From Bactericera cockerelli (Eukaryota > Arthropoda > Insecta > Hemiptera > Triozidae), in the NCBI GenBank assembly GCA_024516035.1, contig CM044961.1, forward strand, positions 10,899,211 to 10,963,210: 64,000 nt of DNA, in the 5' to 3' direction. Position numbers and translations under genes: made by a program. Positions 53,900 through 64,000 of this stretch are shown one piece after another (positions within the stretch are counted from its first letter, which is position 1; every line of letters starts with the position of its first letter). The notes below the pieces were generated by a model. The model did no database searches. It saw nothing but the letters and a program-made list of their open reading frames with translations, and had not been told where the DNA came from.

Positions 53900-54330
53900 A
53901 ATAGAATAATAATACCGTTAGGTATTGTATATTTTACGGTACATAACCAATTTACAATATTAACAAAATACAAGACAAGATTTTTTCCTTTGTTCTACAG
54001 ACACAAACACAAACGAGACACAAACACAATTAGGAAACGATAGAAGTACCAAAACAATTTAGGTCACGAGAAATTTTCAGAATGAAATATTTTCATCATT
54101 TTTTAAACAATTGCACAATATTTTATGAGCCAAATTTTAATTGTTGCCCATAACAGCCAAATTATACACACACGGCAAAAAGTCATTCTTTGGAATCTTT
54201 CTTCAGTATTTTCAATATTCCGCAGATAGGTAATAGGGATTGTCAGAAAGTATTAGTTTTTTTTATAATGGAAATATAATATATATTTAAACATTATAAT
54301 ATTAATAAACGTTTTAAAAGACAATTATAT
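53900..54330. other. AT-rich DNA, nothing recognised
   Basis: Contains an acacaaacac-type microsatellite scrap (54000-54030). No supported feature. Confidence 0.4.
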
Positions 54331-54333
54331 GTT

Positions 54334-54423
54334 TTATATGCCAGCTCCATCTTCAAAGGGTGTTGAGACTATTCTTCTTCTCGTGCCACGAATTCTCAAA
54401 GACACAGCTCCAATGAGTGAGAA
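54334..54423 (-). CDS. possible terminal exon of an unidentified gene
   Basis: After a plausible acceptor (catacag) the minus strand is open for 29 codons to TAA: FSLIGAVSLRIRGTRRRIVS then TPFEDGAGI. A short hydrophobic stretch followed by a basic patch looks like the end of a membrane protein, but the opposite strand is open too and there is no supporting upstream exon. Weak. Confidence 0.15.
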   Translation of the reverse strand, partial: FSLIGAVSLRIRGTRRRIVSTPFEDGAGI

Positions 54424-54429
54424 CTGTAT

Positions 54430-55250
54430 GATGGTTCTCACCCAAGCTGTGATCATTGAGAATGGTTTTTTTCCATTTTTCGCTTAATCTTGCTGGAATT
54501 CTTTTTTTGAAACTAGTCGTATTCTTTAAGCATCAAGAAAGTATTGGTTCATTTTCACATACTAATTAAAGATAAACTACCCTAATGCAACAAATTTGAA
54601 ATAGTGATATACTTGCGTGAAAATTTCAAATCAAAGGTGGAATGAAATTTTTTATTCAGTAGGATTATAAATAGTAGGGTGTAAAGTAGGGTTAGGAATA
54701 TACCTACATAATCGTAGGGACATATTTCGGGTGTAGAGTAGGGTTCAAAAAATATATATTTGGGCATTTAGGGCAATGCCTCGGATATATTTTAAATTTG
54801 TACAATGTAAGTTAAAAGTTAATTAAAAAAAAAGTTAGTTAAAAAAGTATAATACATGTGTGTTAGAAAATTGATAGATTTGATGGATATATGCTGTGCG
54901 GAATGGCAACCAGTCAAAGACTGGCAGCTCCTGTTATAATTTAATAAAGATTATAATTTGTTTAGAAAAAAATCTAACAACATTTTAGCAAACCCATTTT
55001 CACTTTCTATTAATTTTTTTTATTTTTTTTTTATTAGTTATAGAAATATATAAATACTTACCTATAAGTTATAGAAAATACCTATTGTTTACGGTCTTTT
55101 TTTTTCTCAAAAGTGAGCTGATAACATTTTTGGACGAATAAGACTCCTGATTTCAAAGAAGTAAGTTTCATGAAATGATCCATTCGTATCTCAAGGACAA
55201 TTTATTAACACTGTGATCCAATTATTGTGACCAGTTGATGTTATTATATC
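54430..55250. other. AT-rich DNA, nothing recognised
   Basis: Direct repeat of the phrase gtagagtagggtt/gtaaagtagggtt near 54670 and 54735. Otherwise no feature. Confidence 0.4.
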
Positions 55251-55254
55251 CACC

Positions 55255-56185
55255 GTACGAACTAAACCTCACTCAGCCTGAGCTGGGCCGGAAATGCCAG
55301 CCTCACGTGTTCAGGAGGAACAGATTTTCTTTGAAAAGTCTACCCTAATCGGAAATGGAACTCGGCATCTCTAGACTAGGGGCGGCTACCGATCACTTGC
55401 GACAATTTACCTGAAAAAACCCGACATTTGCGACAACAGAAAAAGGTATTCACTGTAACGTTTGCGACAATATCAGACAGACAAAGGAACAGGTTAACTC
55501 CTTTGTTCATTTCGGCATTTCCAAATAAATACCGGGTCGACTAAAATATGGACGTATGTGAATTCATCCGATTTAATGAATTCCTTCTCTCATCATAGAT
55601 AAATTTATTTTATTTGAGGAGACTCCTTGTCAGACAAACGGTTGTCAGACTAAATGTTGTGTTTCGTTAGCCAGCTAGGATAGCTTGGGTGAGGGGCTTA
55701 GACCGGGTTGCGTAGCGACCCGGTCTAACCCTGCGCTAATTTCAACCTAACCTAAGCCCCTCACCCAACCATCCTACCCGACAAACTGAAGTCAGTGATC
55801 TATCGTGCAATCTCACCTTGTTAACTGTACCTAACCCTATCTAACAACAAAATTCCTCTAACAAAAAAATTTCTGATTATAGAACACTAAAACGGCCCTT
55901 TTCAGGGCCACCAACTTTTCGCATATTTAGTTTTTTTTTTTAATATGGATACCTAGACACCGTAAATCAAAGGTATAACATACACCTACCAGTACGAACT
56001 AAAAGTTGATTCACACTGTATGAAACATTGAAATCTATACCTGCAATATATTGTCGCAAATGTATGGTTTGAAACCTTTTTTCATTGTCGCAAATGATCG
56101 GTTTTAAACAAAAGATTTCCGCAAGTGTCGAATTGCGCTACGGGCAGTAGTCACAACCGTTACGCCACGGAGGCTGGCTTGGGGA
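55255..56185 (-). repeat. SINE C split by a repeat insertion
   Basis: The SINE C body (ctcactcagcctgagctggg to gaactcggcatctctagact) breaks at about 55380; its head (gcagtagtcacaaccgttac then gccacggaggctggc) resumes at 56145. The roughly 760 bp between is therefore an insertion. Its ends hold inverted phrases (gcgacaatttacctgaaaaa near 55400; ttcattgtcgcaaatgatcg near 56085) and its centre holds the nested hairpin at 55690-55785. Confidence 0.7.
55690..55785. other. nested hairpin
   Basis: gggtgaggggcttagaccgg ... and ... ctaagcccctcaccca form an outer stem of about 15 bp; inside it agaccgggt ... acccggtct forms a perfect 9 bp stem. Confidence 0.75.
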
Positions 56186-56639
56186 ATTTTACTTGTTTGA
56201 CCTTTTTTTTTTGGTTGGGCAAGTTACCAACTTTTTTCTACCTGTTGGGGTAGTTTACTATGGGAGACTACCTCTTTGGGGGAGTTTATATCTGAACCAA
56301 TATAGGAGAAGGTAAACAAAAAAAAAAGGCTCTAAATATCTAGCTTGGAAGACTGTGACCATGGGACCAAAAACTTTTGGTAAAAAAAAAAAACAAATCA
56401 TGTCCTGGATCAATTAAAACAGTATTAGATTAGAATAGAATATTTTATTCAACATACACCAAGCTCTGACATAAATTCAGGTAACATCAACAAGACAGGC
56501 GGTAGGACTCTGTAGGGAAGACGGCAAAAGGCCAAATTCGATGACCTTGTTCCATAGGCCTGCTATATTGACCAAAGTACTAGGGCGATGAATTATACAG
56601 TTAGAAGAGATGAAGAGGATGCCAACTTTCGACTCACTC

Positions 56640-56940
56640 ACAAAGATCAGAAGACAGCGAGCTGTGTATCTTGTGGTGTGCCGTCTTCAGTGACCATGGT
56701 ATTCACATCTGTGTCTTTCGTCTTGACCATAAGTTTTTCTAGTATTTGACAACATTCACTGATAAACATAAGGAATAAATTGGATTTTGCATCTAAAGTC
56801 TTTCGCCTTGCATACCAAAGCTGTGTATTATGGCGTGCGTTGTTGGACCATGAGTTTCTCTGGTCCAACTCTATTTTAAGAAAAAAAAAATCACATATAA
56901 ATCTTGAGGATTTCACTATTGGTCGTTGCAACATCAGCTT
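56640..56940. repeat. related arm of the foldback family
   Basis: The phrases tgccgtcttcagtgaccatg, ctgtgtctttcgtcttgacc and ttctagtatttgacaaca are shared with the right arm at 58310-58490. Confidence 0.65.
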
Positions 56941-57239
56941 TCCTTTCTAAACATTATTCGTTGATGGAAACAATGACTCTTAGGAGTCTGTGACAAATAC
57001 TGCAACCTTCCATTTCAGGAAATGAGTCACACTAGAAAGTTTTCGTTCAGGTCTCATTCCATGGTAAGAGGGGTAGGTATTTCATTGACTTGTTATTTTT
57101 CCAATTATTATTAACTTTTGGAGATTAGATTTTGTTAAGACTGCAAGATTTTGGGTATACATTTCTTCCGTGGTGTTTCTCTTCCTCGTCGTATTCCTTC
57201 TACATACTTTGCCTTCAAAATAAAATTGGTGTGAGGGCG

Positions 57240-58500
57240 TCAAATTTTCTTATGCTGATTCCTTTGAGCGATGTAGGTGTAATAACTTGGCTCTTGTGTG
57301 GACGTCAAATTTTCTTATGCAGATAATTTTGAAGGTTGTAATATGATGACTAAACAAGCAATTCTAATCAACCAATTCATTTACCAGTACCAGTGAAAGT
57401 TGTTGAATACTAGTAAAACTTATGGTCCAACAACGCAGGCCATAATGCAAACAGCTCATGTACTAGAGTGTATACATGAACATGTGAACACCATGGTGGT
57501 TGAAGACGCCACACTGCAAGGTGTCATAACTTGGCTCGTGTGGATTTTCTTATGCAGATATTTTGAAGGTAGTAGGGTGTCATCAATAGAGGGAGTAAAT
57601 ATTCTATCACTCCTCCATCTCAGGGCGGAATCTCTTCTTCAATAGTACAACGTATAGTCGACAATCCTTATCACCCATTCCCTTCTCTCGCTTTCTTTTT
57701 TGATCTTGAGATATTCTTGAAAATATCTTGACTTCGGGTTCGGGCAAGCTTTCTTACGAATTCTTCTTATCTTTGCTTCTTCCTTTTTACGTTTTTCGAA
57801 TTCATCTGTGAGTTATAACTCACAGATGAATCCGAAAAAACGTAAAAAGGAAGGGGCAAGGATAAGAAGAATACGTAAAAAAGCCTGCCCAAACCCGAAA
57901 TCACGATATTTTCAAGAATACCTTAAGATTAAGAGAGAAAGTGAGAAAAGAGAGTGGATAATAAGGATAGTGGACTATACATTGTATTACTAAAGAAAAG
58001 TTTCCACCCTGAGAGGGGGGTGATAGAATACTCTCTCGGTATCTCCACGCCTGTCGTAGAAGGTGACTAAGGAGGCCGGAAGATCACCGGTGTAATATTA
58101 TCATTTTCCTTCAAAAGATTATCTTTTGAAGATGGTGTGGGTGGGTACGTAATATTTGGCGATGAAGTTATTTTGTACAAAAAAATGGAAACTGGAAGAA
58201 AAAAAAAAATAATAACATTAATAATGAATGATTCCACACTAAGTTGAAATGCACTTAAAATTATCTGCAACTAAAAAATTTCGTCAAAACGTCGAAGCCA
58301 AGTTATGACATCTTGTAGTGTGACGTCTTCAGCCAGGTAGTGTTCACAAGTTCATATCAGTGTCTTTTGTCTTGTATAGGTACACTGGTACATGAGCCGT
58401 TTGCCTTTGACTTTGACCTGCGTTGTTGGACCATAATTATGTTTTTCTAGTATTCAACAAATTTCACTGGTAAATGAATTTGTTGAGTACAATTGGTTGT
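57240..58500. mobile_element. long palindromic foldback element
   Basis: The centre is the palindrome tcatctgtgagttataactc then acagatga at about 57803-57828. The arms extend outward for several hundred bases: acgttttt-cgaattc / tccgaaaaaacg, cttatcc-type blocks, tatcactcctccatctcagg / cctgagaggggggtgataga, and finally caccatggtggttgaagacg / gtgacgtcttcagcc and ttgttgaatactagtaaaac / ctagtattcaacaa. The right arm carries about 180 extra bases (58085-58265). The arms differ by roughly 15-25%. No transposase is seen. Confidence 0.8.
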
Positions 58501-58929
58501 TGAATCATCAGATTAGAAATGGTTGTTGAGAATTCAAATTGGTTGTTGAGTCATCGATCATTTTTCCTTTTATGATCTTGTGACATGATGTTGTTAGACA
58601 TGATCTTCGTTGATAACAGTCACAATGGTTAGTTTTCGTACAAAATTTTGGTGTTAAATTTTCCAATGTTTAAAGTGTAGCGGTAGGTATTACTGTGATT
58701 TGGTATTTTTCAATTTTGTGAGATCAGATTTTGTGAAACTGGAATGATGCTGTTTTCCTAACTAATTTTATTTTCCAGTTTGATTTTACTGGCTCATTTC
58801 GACTTTGCGATGAGTGGCTATTATGACATTTTCAGCAATGTACAGACGAGAATTTCATTGTAGCCGCACTAAAATGAATCTAATACTAAGGGAATAAAAC
58901 AAAAAGTAAAATTACAATGTTCTAATATT

Positions 58930-59045
58930 GAAAATAATTATTATTATGAAACTCTTTATTAGAAGAACATATATACAAACAAATTATGGTAAAAATTAAA
59001 AAAAAAATTGACAGTATAAACATAAACAGGAAAAAAATAGACAAA
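58930..59045 (-). repeat. repeat E 3' part, split by the Helitron
   Basis: Begins aactctttattagaagaaca. The Helitron-like element at 59046 interrupts it, and the family's conserved block resumes at 59322 (tgtcctaactaaagggcggg). Confidence 0.75.
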
Positions 59046-59321
59046 ATCTCTATATATAAATGTCAAAGACACTCACTGACCACTGACCACTGACCACTGA
59101 CCACTGACTGATCATCGCTCTACAGCCCAAACCGTAAGTCCTAGGAAGCTGAAATTTGGTAGGTAGCTTTGTCTTATAGTCTAGATGTGCAATAAGACGG
59201 GATTTTTCGAAACTCCCACTACAACACCTGCCATTGGTGAAAAAGGATTTTTTGCTTTCACGGCCATGCCTCGGCCCGCAAAGCGGGCGACAGCCCGCTA
59301 GTATATACATACGAGTATGTC
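59046..59321 (+). mobile_element. Helitron-like element inserted in repeat E
   Basis: 5' end tctctatatataaatgtcaa; 3' end has the hairpin cccgcaaagcggg followed by gacagcccgctagt, that is a terminal CTAGT. It interrupts a repeat E copy cleanly, so both ends are defined by the empty-site logic. It includes a short (CACTGAC)n run at 59071-59107. Non-autonomous. Confidence 0.75.
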
Positions 59322-59394
59322 CTAACTAAAGGGCGGGGTTATTGCCTATGGCAATCTCTTCCGCCCAACCGTATGTTGGGTTATAAATAATACC

Positions 59395-59585
59395 AGCGAG
59401 GCTAGGACTTGGATGGGTGACCATTCAAATTGGAACCCTCGTGATGCTGGCTATTCCCGGCCCCACTCAGGCTGGGTGAGGATAATTTGAGTAGCTAGTT
59501 TGTAAGTTTTCAGCGAATGAAGGGTGAAACCCCGCCGCGATAATTATGACCATAGAGTTAAAAGCGACGTTAAGCCCAATTAATA
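59395..59585 (+). repeat. 5S-rRNA-derived SINE, 5' truncated
   Basis: agcgaggctaggacttggat then gggtgacc (5S-like), body ggctgggtgaggataatttg. Confidence 0.75.
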
Positions 59586-59999
59586 AAACTAATTTATACT
59601 GTCGGCTATGACCGTTGTTATAAATCTGCTGTTGTTATTTGTTTAAATACGAATGTAAATCTGCGAACAATGGGAAGTACCTACAGCTCACAACTACATG
59701 ATGTTTGATGGGTGTGTTTGACTGGCAGAGTGACCATAGCCACACTATGAGATTCCACAGCAAAACATTTCAGAGAATGGGCAACTGTGAGTACCGAGAC
59801 ACAGATGCTATAGCAAACACAGTTAACACTTTCCACCACCTAGTATCTGGTCCAGTGTATGCCAAACATATTCACAACTAACGCTTACTGCGATTTAGTA
59901 ACGACCTTGCCGTTCATGAGAAAATTGGCGGGCACTATGGTACACAGATGTGTTTATGTTTATATACCTAATATGGTACATATACCAGTACATGGTATG

Positions 60000-60073
60000 G
60001 TACATATTCGCTCAGTGTTAAGATACTCGCTTGCTATGCGAAAGGTATTGGATTCGATCCCCAGAGAACCAAC

Positions 60074-60104
<31 letters not shown>

Positions 60105-60200
60105 GAAATTGGTTACAGTTGTTGATAAGACCACAAGCGTCAGGCGTCTACATTAGCCATGAAACAACTATGAAATAAAAAAAGGCTGTAAAACAATAAA
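60000..60200 (+). repeat. SINE family H with oligo-T insertion
   Basis: ctcagtgttaagatactcgc, B box GGATTCGATCCCC, a 29-base oligo-T run at 60075-60103, then the tail catgaaacaactatgaaata. Confidence 0.65.
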
Positions 60201-60554
60201 AAAAGGAGATCTACTATTAAAATAATATAAAAAACATATTCAACGCTAATATAAAATTTCCAGGGCAGGTAAGACAAAGCTTGACTAAATCCTAGGTTAA
60301 CTCATGCAGAACGATAATGTCATTATTGAACCATTCCAATTTTTAAAAGAAAACCTAAAAGAAAATCAAATCGGGAAAAGTGTTCCTTATGTTGGAAACA
60401 TTTCGACCACGTTGAAATTATTATTATTAAACATATTAGATCAAGTTTTATTCACATAGAATATATATACAATTATACATACATGGAAATCGACATACAT
60501 GGAAATCGTAATAACATACTAGCTACGCACATTAACCTCACCCACCCTGAGTGG

Positions 60555-60566
60555 CAATGGGTTTCC

Positions 60567-60611
<45 letters not shown>

Positions 60612-60625
60612 CTTCTTCTTCTTTT
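60555..60625. repeat. oligo-T tract
   Basis: Over 40 consecutive T followed by TTC repeats. Confidence 0.95.
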
Positions 60626-60629
60626 TCGA

Positions 60630-62140
60630 TCAATTCGACGATTCTAAACTGAGCGTCAAACCATGTCCTCACTCAAAGTTACTAAATTCAGTGATCCATG
60701 GCGTCGAGAACAAAAATATACTCCAAAGGTTAGGTAATTTTCGTAACCACACACAAACAGATCGTGTTGGTACTTGGTTGATGAAGCTATTCAGAATCAC
60801 TAATGTTATTCGTGTGACATCGATTGTCTAGGGCTGACAGAGCGGTCATTAGGCCTGAGTGAAGAGTCCCGTCTCAGATCTGAGACCCGTGTCAAACATG
60901 AGTTGTTAGTATAAAAAAATATCCAAGTCAAAAATGTCAAACATCAATTCCAGTAGAAACTTGTTAGGTTTTTTTTTTCAAATCATCCTGTAGTCTAGAC
61001 TTGGATAGGTGATTTCAGCAATGAGACATAAAAAATTATTGATTTGACGTTATCTCTCGAAAATAGGATTTATTTTCTACTTGATTCTCAGAGAGAGGAA
61101 CCTGAAAAACTTATTTTTCGAACGTGAAAAATCTACTCCATCCTGAAGCGTTCTCGAATGTGTAACGTCTGCTCCACCCTGAAGCTAAAAGTTTGGACTA
61201 GAAAAATAAAGCCATGCTAATTCGGTTACAAAAAACTATCTATTTGAATATATTGTACAGATAGCCTTTTATTACATGTTTATATTAATAATGAAATTAA
61301 TTAATATTTTACTTTCTATTACCTTTAAGAACATAGGATATGAAAATTAATAAAATATTGCAATCAGTGCAGTTTCTATTTCAAATTGTGGATTGTTGTT
61401 TATAATTTTCATTATAATTTTTTATCTCACATGAAAGGTTGCCCACCTGAGAGAAAACAAAGAATTCCACAATAGGTACCAAGTCCAACTTTTGCTTTAT
61501 TGCATTCAAAGCATTTTTTCCAACTTCCTAGGTAACTTTAAAACTTACCTATGTATTACATTAAGTAAATAAGAAAATTCATAAATAAATAAATAGTAAA
61601 CAAAAAGTGTTTGGTGCTTTTTTCGCAATTTCCCCAGAGCAAAGATTAACTCATTAACAGCTACAGCTGGATTAAAGGAAAAACATAATAATGTGTTGTG
61701 ATAATGAAATCATGATGAAAGTACGAGTTTTAAGAAGATGTGACCTTTGAACTGTTGGTGTGGATTTCAAATGCGGAAATCACAAAGGTTGTTTCAAAAG
61801 CTTGATCAGCACTTTACCCATGTTTGCATTCGAATCATTTTAATTAACACAATAGAGGTGATGTTCTTTTTTAAGCTATTATGGTAAAACTGTAAGTTAC
61901 AAATATATGTAAATAAAATAAATTATCATTGTCTGCCATGCAAAATTTTCTGGGTTCACAATACAGGAAGATGATTTATGTTTAAACCTAAATAGACAAT
62001 GTGCCTTTTTTTAATTAGACATGTATTTTTACCATGTTAAGCATGCAGTGAAAATATTAATTCTTAATTACTGGTTACTTGTTTTTCCAGATTTCAAACT
62101 ATGCTTTCCTGGTATACCTACCTCACTTTATTACTTTGGA
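60630..62140. other. AT-rich DNA, nothing recognised
   Basis: 1.5 kb without a credible frame or repeat. A perfect 16 bp palindrome (gtctcagatctgagac) lies near 60872. Confidence 0.45.
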
Positions 62141-62220
62141 TAAATTTCTAATATAAGAAATGGGAAGTATTGTGTTCATTTTTGTAAATAACAAAATTTT
62201 TGGTCTGATTTCAATTTTTT
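62140..62220 (+). repeat. repeat L fragment
   Basis: taaatttctaatataagaaa then gaagtattgtgttc. Confidence 0.5.
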
Positions 62221-62389
62221 TTTATTATCATTCAAATATTGAGTGGCAGAAGACCATGAATCAGATGGTTGGGGTTCAAGTCTAGGCTAAGTATAAGAAA
62301 AGAAGAATAAAAAAACTGTTCAAGGTAATAATAACAACTAGAACAAAATAATTGAAATTTTGTGAAGTGAAGTTGATTCCCCTCTTGCA

Positions 62390-63010
62390 ATGTAGGTATG
62401 TGTACAATAGACTGGTTTTATCTCATAGAGGTAAGAAAAAAATGTCAGAATTTTTACAACGCTCAGGCAGAAATTAGTTCGGCTTTTGCAGAAATTGAGA
62501 TAGACAAAATTTCAAGGCAATCAGAGTACGTTAACAGGACCCGCTCTGGCCTCAAAGTTTGGAAATTTGCCAAATTTTCGAGGTTGAGCTGACATTTTTG
62601 GCCATAACTCGAGAACTAAAAATCATACGCGCTTTAAAGATATATCAAATGAAAGACCATTTTGTTGGCTTTACTTTGTTGTATAATACTAGTTCCCGAA
62701 ATCTTAATGGTTACTGACCAAATTAAGAATATGTAGTCGAAAACGGGCCAGGTACCCAAAGTAGAGCATCTAAGGCATGATAGGATAATGGGTGAAAATA
62801 CTTATGATTTATAAAACTTATACATATAAATGTTAGAAGATTAGTTTTGAATGATTTTTTGACACATTATGAAGCTATAAATACCCGTTTTTACCAACTT
62901 GATAGTTCCTGACAGGTTAAGGCATGGCCAGAAAAACAAAATAATAATACAAACATATTACGTCATAGTTATTCTCATTTTTTTTATTGTAGAAATACAA
63001 ATATCTAAAA
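62390..63010. repeat. probable dispersed repeat
   Basis: Phrases such as tggccataactcgagaacta and gatatatcaaatgaaagacc have the style of high-copy arthropod repeats. I see only one copy here, so this rests on general familiarity. Confidence 0.3.
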
Positions 63011-63119
63011 TTAAAAGTACAAATAGGTAACATTTCGTCAAAAAAATACAAATTAAGCAGTAAAACTTAAATTAGTTAGTTGCGAGAGGGGATGCTATTG
63101 AAAATTATCATCCAAATAA

Positions 63120-63410
63120 AGTCCTCGGTACAAATGTACTACCTGAAATCGACGAAGCTGAAAAATCCCTTCCCAGGTCAACAAGAGCATCTTTAGCCCA
63201 GCTTTGATCTGGCTGGTGTAAACACCTGAATAACTACAAAGCTAGAATAGATCCCACTTTATCTGATCTATGCCCCTCATGCCAATTAGACACACATGAT
63301 GTACACCATCTCTTCGAATGTCCAGTCAAGCCAACCAGTCTGGACCCCTCATCCCTCTGGACAAACCCCCTTGAAGCAGCTGCTTTTCTCGACCTAGAAA
63401 CAATGTGATC
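63120..63410 (+). pseudogene. LINE ORF2 C-terminal domain (jockey-like), one in-frame stop
   Basis: In one plus frame: VLGTNVLPEIDEAEKSLPR, TRASLAQL, stop (TGA where CGA is expected), SGWCKHLNNYKARIDPTLSD then LCPSCQLDTHDVHHLFECPV, KPTSLDPSSLW and LEAAAFLDLETM, then TGA. LAQLRSG ... LN-YK-RI ... CPSC ... HLFECP is the hallmark of the post-RT tail of jockey-type LINE proteins (Cys-Cys-His-Cys knuckle). The upstream RT domain is absent, so the copy is 5' truncated. Confidence 0.85.
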
Positions 63411-63429
63411 AATGATGTAGACGCAAACT

Positions 63430-63605
63430 TCTCACTTTTCTGTTTATACTGATTAAAATAGAGCGGTTAGTTGATGGCATGCCTAATCAGAACTATTACC
63501 TGCTGATGAGAGCAAATAAGCTCGAAACAGCTGTCCAGGTATGTTCTGATATTCATGTACATCTAGTACAACTTCTCACTTTTCTGTTTATACTGATTAT
63601 ACTGA
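63430..63605 (-). repeat. dispersed repeat M, minus strand, duplicated end
   Basis: acttctcacttttctgttta occurs at both ends (63428 and 63568), with atgttctgatattcatgtac between. It directly follows the LINE tail. Confidence 0.7.
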
Positions 63606-63655
63606 TATACTGACTGAAACGTTAAGAACAACAGTAGCTCCTGTTTCATGGCTAT

Positions 63656-64000
63656 CACCTGTGGTACTTGAATGCCGAAACTGTTGGCTTGAGATTTTTC
63701 GATCCAACTTTGTCACATGATGAAAAGTCTGGAATGGCTGCAAAGCTTTTCAGTTCTTCTGATGATACAGAGGAGACAAAAAATGTCAACATTACAGTAC
63801 GAATAAAAGACCTACCAGCTTATGTGAGAGGGGGCCTTAAAGAGTTCATTACTCACGAAACATTTCTTTTCTTTAGTCGAATTGTCATAAAAACTGACTT
63901 TTTGAGGGGAGACCCCTAAATTTGTATTGGTGAGCCTCAGTATCAGAAAGCACTTAAAATTGTACAATCCCTTAAAGTTGTAAACGACACAGCCAAGAGA
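63656..64000 (+). pseudogene. broken ORF of a repeated arthropod protein family, runs off the edge
   Basis: Open plus-strand frame WYLNAETVGLRFFDPTLSHD ... VNITVRIKDLPAYVRGGLKE ... THETFLFFSRIVIKTDFLRG then DP, TAA at 63917-63919, and the same frame continues with ICIGEPQYQKALKIVQSLKV then VNDTAKR to the window end. From memory, proteins with a (F)VT-ETxxFF ... DFL ... QSLKVVND-AxR pattern are multi-copy and uncharacterised in arthropods; I cannot name a domain. The stop and the missing start mark this copy as broken or as an exon boundary misread. It begins right after a SINE H-type tail (tgtttcatggctat). Confidence 0.5.

Overview
This is eukaryotic, animal-type nuclear DNA, almost certainly from an arthropod and most likely an insect. 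A hemipteran is my guess, but nothing in the window settles it. Short GC-rich exons with GT-AG introns sit in an AT-rich background packed with transposable elements: several tRNA-derived SINE families, 5S-rRNA-derived SINEs, decayed non-LTR retrotransposons, foldback/TIR elements, Helitron-like elements and many minisatellites. There are no bacterial operons, CRISPR arrays or rRNA operons.

The main gene is mitochondrial aconitase (ACO2-type) on the minus strand. Thirteen exons run from 49551 down to the stop codon at 29812. They cover about 728 residues, from the segment reading [10 protein letters not shown] to the C-terminus. The roughly 58 N-terminal residues (import presequence and start) were not found. 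All iron-sulfur cysteines and the active-site motifs I checked are present. Every intron is GT-AG and the exon phases agree, except that exon 12 has compensating small insertions that break its reading frame locally.

The most unusual feature of the window is the aconitase introns. Many contain copies of the neighbouring exon edge together with its splice site. Exon 2 is followed by 34 tandem copies of its own last bases plus the 5' splice site, and its acceptor side is also duplicated. Exon 8 has three good copies of its tail plus donor in the next intron. Exons 3, 7 and 11 have single partial copies. A separate lysine-rich candidate exon at 53.6 kb shows the same thing. Other introns carry arrays that start right at a splice site: an AAATT microsatellite at the exon 5 donor, a pyrimidine array at the exon 6 acceptor, and an array of tRNA A-box-like units beside exon 10.

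Layout. 1-29.5 kb: repeat-rich DNA with one small intronless gene, a DUF1294-like membrane protein (16128-16457, minus), and tandem arrays at 5.9-6.65, 11.4-12.2, 17.5-18.1 and 27.9-28.3 kb. 29.5-49.6 kb: aconitase with nested LINE and SINE insertions. 49.6-64 kb: a hairpin MITE, repeats, a lysine-rich candidate exon, a long palindromic foldback element centred near 57815, a Helitron-like element at 59 kb, a LINE C-terminus at 63.1-63.4 kb, and a broken ORF of a repeated protein family running off the right edge.
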